This document shows, piece after piece, positions 5,714 through 7,276 of a DNA stretch of 7,276 nt (positions are counted from its first letter, which is position 1; every line of letters begins with the position of its first letter). Below the pieces are notes generated by a model that ran no database searches, was not told the origin of the DNA, and saw nothing but the letters and a program-made list of their open reading frames with translations. Position numbers and translations under genes: made by a program. Source of the stretch: CAIWXH01 sp964555675 (GTDB lineage: Bacteria > Chloroflexota > Chloroflexia > Chloroflexales > Chloroflexaceae); NCBI GenBank assembly GCA_964555675.1, contig CAZKTU010000295.1, forward strand, positions 1 to 7,276, read 5' to 3'.

Positions 5714-5747
5714 ACACTTATGTGTCGCGCGCCCCACCGCGCCGATG

Positions 5748-5756
5748 TGCTACACT
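5748..5756 (+). promoter_or_regulatory. Candidate extended -10 promoter of the PHP gene
   Basis: TGC followed by TACACT (5751-5756) makes an extended -10 element divergent from the rpsB promoter. No recognisable -35 hexamer is present at 15-19 bp upstream (the region is CG-rich). Transcription would start near 5763-5764, leaving about 42 nt before the ATG at 5806. Moderate support only. Confidence 0.45.
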
Positions 5757-5765
5757 TTGGCCGAT

Positions 5766-5784
5766 GCGCGCCGGCGGGGCGCGC
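5766..5784 (+). promoter_or_regulatory. GC-rich stem-loop at the 5' end of the PHP transcript
   Basis: GCGCGCC (5766-5772), loop GGCGG, GGCGCGC (5778-5784): a perfect 7-bp all-GC stem. It begins 2-3 nt after the predicted transcription start and ends 21 nt before the ATG. It may protect the 5' end or lower translation. Structure seen; role inferred. Confidence 0.55.
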
Positions 5785-5805
5785 CCGAGGCCCCGGAATA
5801 CGGCT

Positions 5806-6852
5806 ATGAGCTTCAGCTTTGTCTACCCAGGCGCGCTGCATATCCACACCACCGCCTCTGATGGCTCCGGCAGCTTCCCCGAGGTGATCGCCGCCGCCCA
5901 GGCCGCCCGCCTGCGCTGGATCATCGTGACCGACCACGATACCCTCGCGGGTCGCCCCTACGCCGGCTGGCACGATGGCCTGCTCGTGATCGTCGGCCAC
6001 GAGATCACCCCCGACCGCAACCACTTCCTGGCCCTCGGCCTCGACCAGGTGGTCGCCAATACTCAGCCCCCCCAGCAGTTCATCGACGAGGTCTACGCCC
6101 GGGGCGGCTTCGGGATCATCGCCCACCCCGACGAGCGCGTCAAGAATAGCTTTAAGGATATCTACCGCTGGGACGATTGGTCCGTCGACGGCCCCCGCCA
6201 GCGCGCCGGCCGCCCGGTCGGGATCGAGCTCTGGAACCTCATGAGCGACTGGGGCGAGAACCTGACGCCCGCCAACCGCTTCCTCAACTTTTTTGTCCCC
6301 GCCCTCGGCCTGAGCGGCCCCACCCCCGCGACCCTGGCCTGGTGGGATCGCCTGAATATGCTCGGCCGGCGCACCTTCGGGGTCGGCGGGGTCGACGCCC
6401 ACGCCTTCAAGCACCGCGCCCCCTGGGGTCAGATCGAGGTCTTCCCCTATAAGTGGACGTTCGAGACTCTTACGAACTACCTGCTGCTCGCAGAGCCCCT
6501 CGACGCCGACCCCGCCCGCGCCACGCGCCAGGTTCTTGCCGCCCTCGGCGAGGGCCGCAGCTATTTCGTGAACCGCCTCGACGGCCCCGCCCCCGCCATC
6601 GTCTTCAGCGCCAGCCGCGGCGACGAGCGCTACACGATCGGTGACTCGGCCGATAGCGAGCCCGGCCCCCTGCTGATCGAGGCCGACGTCGGCCGCGACG
6701 CCTATGTGCGCCTGATCGCCGACGGCGAGGTGCTCACCAGCGGCGTGCGCCGCCTCCGCCAGAGCGTCGCCGAGGGCGCCGTCTATCGCCTCGAGGCCTA
6801 CGTCGGCGGCAAGCCCTGGCTCTTCTCGAACCCGATCTTCGTCGCCGACTAG
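5806..6852 (+). CDS. PHP-domain metal-dependent phosphoesterase
   Basis: This 348-aa protein has the PHP (polymerase and histidinol phosphatase) fold, whose members hydrolyse phosphoesters using a cluster of up to three metal ions. The ligand pattern is complete: H12-x-H14 and D19 in HIHTTASDG, H44 in VTDHDT, E66 in GHEIT, H73 in NHFLALG, H107 in IIAHPDE, and D197-x-H199 in GVGGVDAHAF. After the PHP domain (about 1-230), residues 260-348 look like a small beta-rich domain (LIEADVGRDAYVRLIADGE, then VYRLEAYV and NPIFV). The cytosolic substrate is unknown; stand-alone relatives act on nucleotides, oligonucleotides or sugar phosphates. ATG at 5806 directly precedes the conserved start; its Shine-Dalgarno is weak (GGA about 9 nt upstream). 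An in-frame ATG at 5764 would add 14 Arg/Ala/Gly-rich residues and coincides with the predicted transcription start. The gene is divergent from rpsB. Confidence 0.9.
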   Translation: MSFSFVYPGALHIHTTASDGSGSFPEVIAAAQAARLRWIIVTDHDTLAGRPYAGWHDGLLVIVGHEITPDRNHFLALGLDQVVANTQPPQQFIDEVYARGGFGIIAHPDERVKNSFKDIYRWDDWSVDGPRQRAGRPVGIELWNLMSDWGENLTPANRFLNFFVPALGLSGPTPATLAWWDRLNMLGRRTFGVGGVDAHAFKHRAPWGQIEVFPYKWTFETLTNYLLLAEPLDADPARATRQVLAALGEGRSYFVNRLDGPAPAIVFSASRGDERYTIGDSADSEPGPLLIEADVGRDAYVRLIADGEVLTSGVRRLRQSVAEGAVYRLEAYVGGKPWLFSNPIFVAD

Positions 6853-7276
6853 CCGCTCTGTCCGCCGAGCCAGGCCTCCAGCGGCTCCAGGTGGTCGATG
6901 TGGTGGTGCTCGTACGAGCCCTTGAGCACGTCGATCAGCGCGTAGCCGTTCAGCCATGCGTATCGCCCTGTGTCCAGCAGCTCCTCCTCCGCGATGGCCT
7001 CGCCCAGGGCCAGGAAGCGCTTGAAGCCCTCGCTCCAGGCCCCGTACACCGCCGCCCACGGCTGATCTTTGTACGTCGCGTAGATCGCCGCATTAGAGGC
7101 GTCGAGGTGTTCTTCGGCGTCGGGGTCGCGCCCGCCCAGCCACTCCGGCTTGGTCGGCTCGCCCCCGCCCCCCGCTGCCTCTAATCGGGCGATCGAGAGC
7201 TGCTGCCAGGCCCGCAGATGCCCCAGCACGTCTTTGACCGATTGCCCGTCGGGCCGTTGCGGGGCGGTCTGCTGCG
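6849..7276 (-). CDS. ClbS/DfsB family (DinB-like) four-helix-bundle protein, 5' end beyond the window
   Basis: The frame is open from the right edge to a TAG at 6851-6849, about 142 codons. The visible start reads QQTAPQRPDGQSVKDVLGHL, then RAWQQLSIARLEA. This resembles the SVKDVLAHLxxWE block near the N-terminus of the family, so only a short part is missing. Later blocks are NAAIYATYKDQPW, a helix with FKRFLALGEAIAEEELL, RYAWLNGYALIDVLKG, and the histidine-rich YEHHHIDHLEPLEAWL. ClbS protects colibactin producers by hydrolysing the toxin's cyclopropane, but most family members have no known role and this one should not be assumed to act on colibactin. A GTG at 7229 is an internal codon, not the likely start. 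The gene converges on the PHP gene with interlocking stop codons. Confidence 0.8.
   Translation of the reverse strand, partial: QQTAPQRPDGQSVKDVLGHLRAWQQLSIARLEAAGGGGEPTKPEWLGGRDPDAEEHLDASNAAIYATYKDQPWAAVYGAWSEGFKRFLALGEAIAEEELLDTGRYAWLNGYALIDVLKGSYEHHHIDHLEPLEAWLGGQSG

Noticed and set aside
5552..5737. A 62-residue N-terminal extension of S2
   Set aside because: The extension covers the promoter and leader, has no S2 similarity, and the ATG at 5551 has a good Shine-Dalgarno sequence.
5548..7059. A 503-codon open frame on the minus strand opposite the PHP gene
   Set aside because: It is antisense to a gene with a complete set of PHP catalytic motifs, its product is Gly/Ala/Arg/Val-rich low-complexity sequence, and it runs through the rpsB promoter; long antisense frames are expected at this GC content.
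6849..7229. Complete small gene starting with GTG at 7229
   Set aside because: The open frame continues to the right edge and the extra residues (QSVKDVLGHL block) match the family N-terminus, so the gene is partial and starts outside the window.

Overview
This is a GC-rich bacterial window dominated by one minus-strand operon for translation and envelope lipid synthesis, read from right to left: rpsB (ribosomal protein S2), tsf (EF-Ts), pyrH (UMP kinase), frr (ribosome recycling factor), uppS (undecaprenyl diphosphate synthase), cdsA (phosphatidate cytidylyltransferase) and rseP (site-2 membrane metalloprotease, cut by the left edge). All seven carry their family motifs. The order is the widely conserved bacterial one, except that dxr, often found between cdsA and rseP, is absent. 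The short EF-Ts, the high GC content and the general look of the proteins suggest a member of the Chloroflexota (Roseiflexus/Chloroflexus-like). That is an impression from the sequence, not a search result.

Right of the operon, a divergent plus-strand gene (5806-6852) encodes a PHP-domain metal-dependent phosphoesterase. A convergent minus-strand gene running off the right edge encodes a ClbS/DfsB (DinB-like) four-helix-bundle protein. The stop codons of these two genes interlock in one CTAG.

The least ordinary content is in the spacers. The rpsB promoter (TTGCCG-17-TATACT with an extended TGC) produces a leader of about 127 nt. That leader can fold into a nested three-stem structure whose only large bulge, ACUCCU, is exactly complementary to the rpsB Shine-Dalgarno region AGGAGU. 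This is a strong candidate for an autoregulatory ribosomal-protein leader with a pseudoknot. A second good promoter (TTGACG-17-TACACT) lies on the cdsA stop codon and would drive rseP separately. All three predicted transcripts begin with a stem-loop within a few nucleotides of the predicted start. The tsf-pyrH spacer is filled with octamer repeats in both orientations that reach the pyrH start codon, which has no Shine-Dalgarno sequence. The rpsB-tsf spacer holds heptamer repeats and a perfect 8-bp inverted repeat. A C(UUCG)G hairpin contains the frr stop codon.

The operon couples ribosome assembly and recycling (S2, EF-Ts, RRF) to pyrimidine nucleotide supply (PyrH), the cell-wall lipid carrier (UppS), phospholipid synthesis (CdsA) and membrane proteolysis (RseP). 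No mobile element, CRISPR array, rRNA or tRNA was seen.
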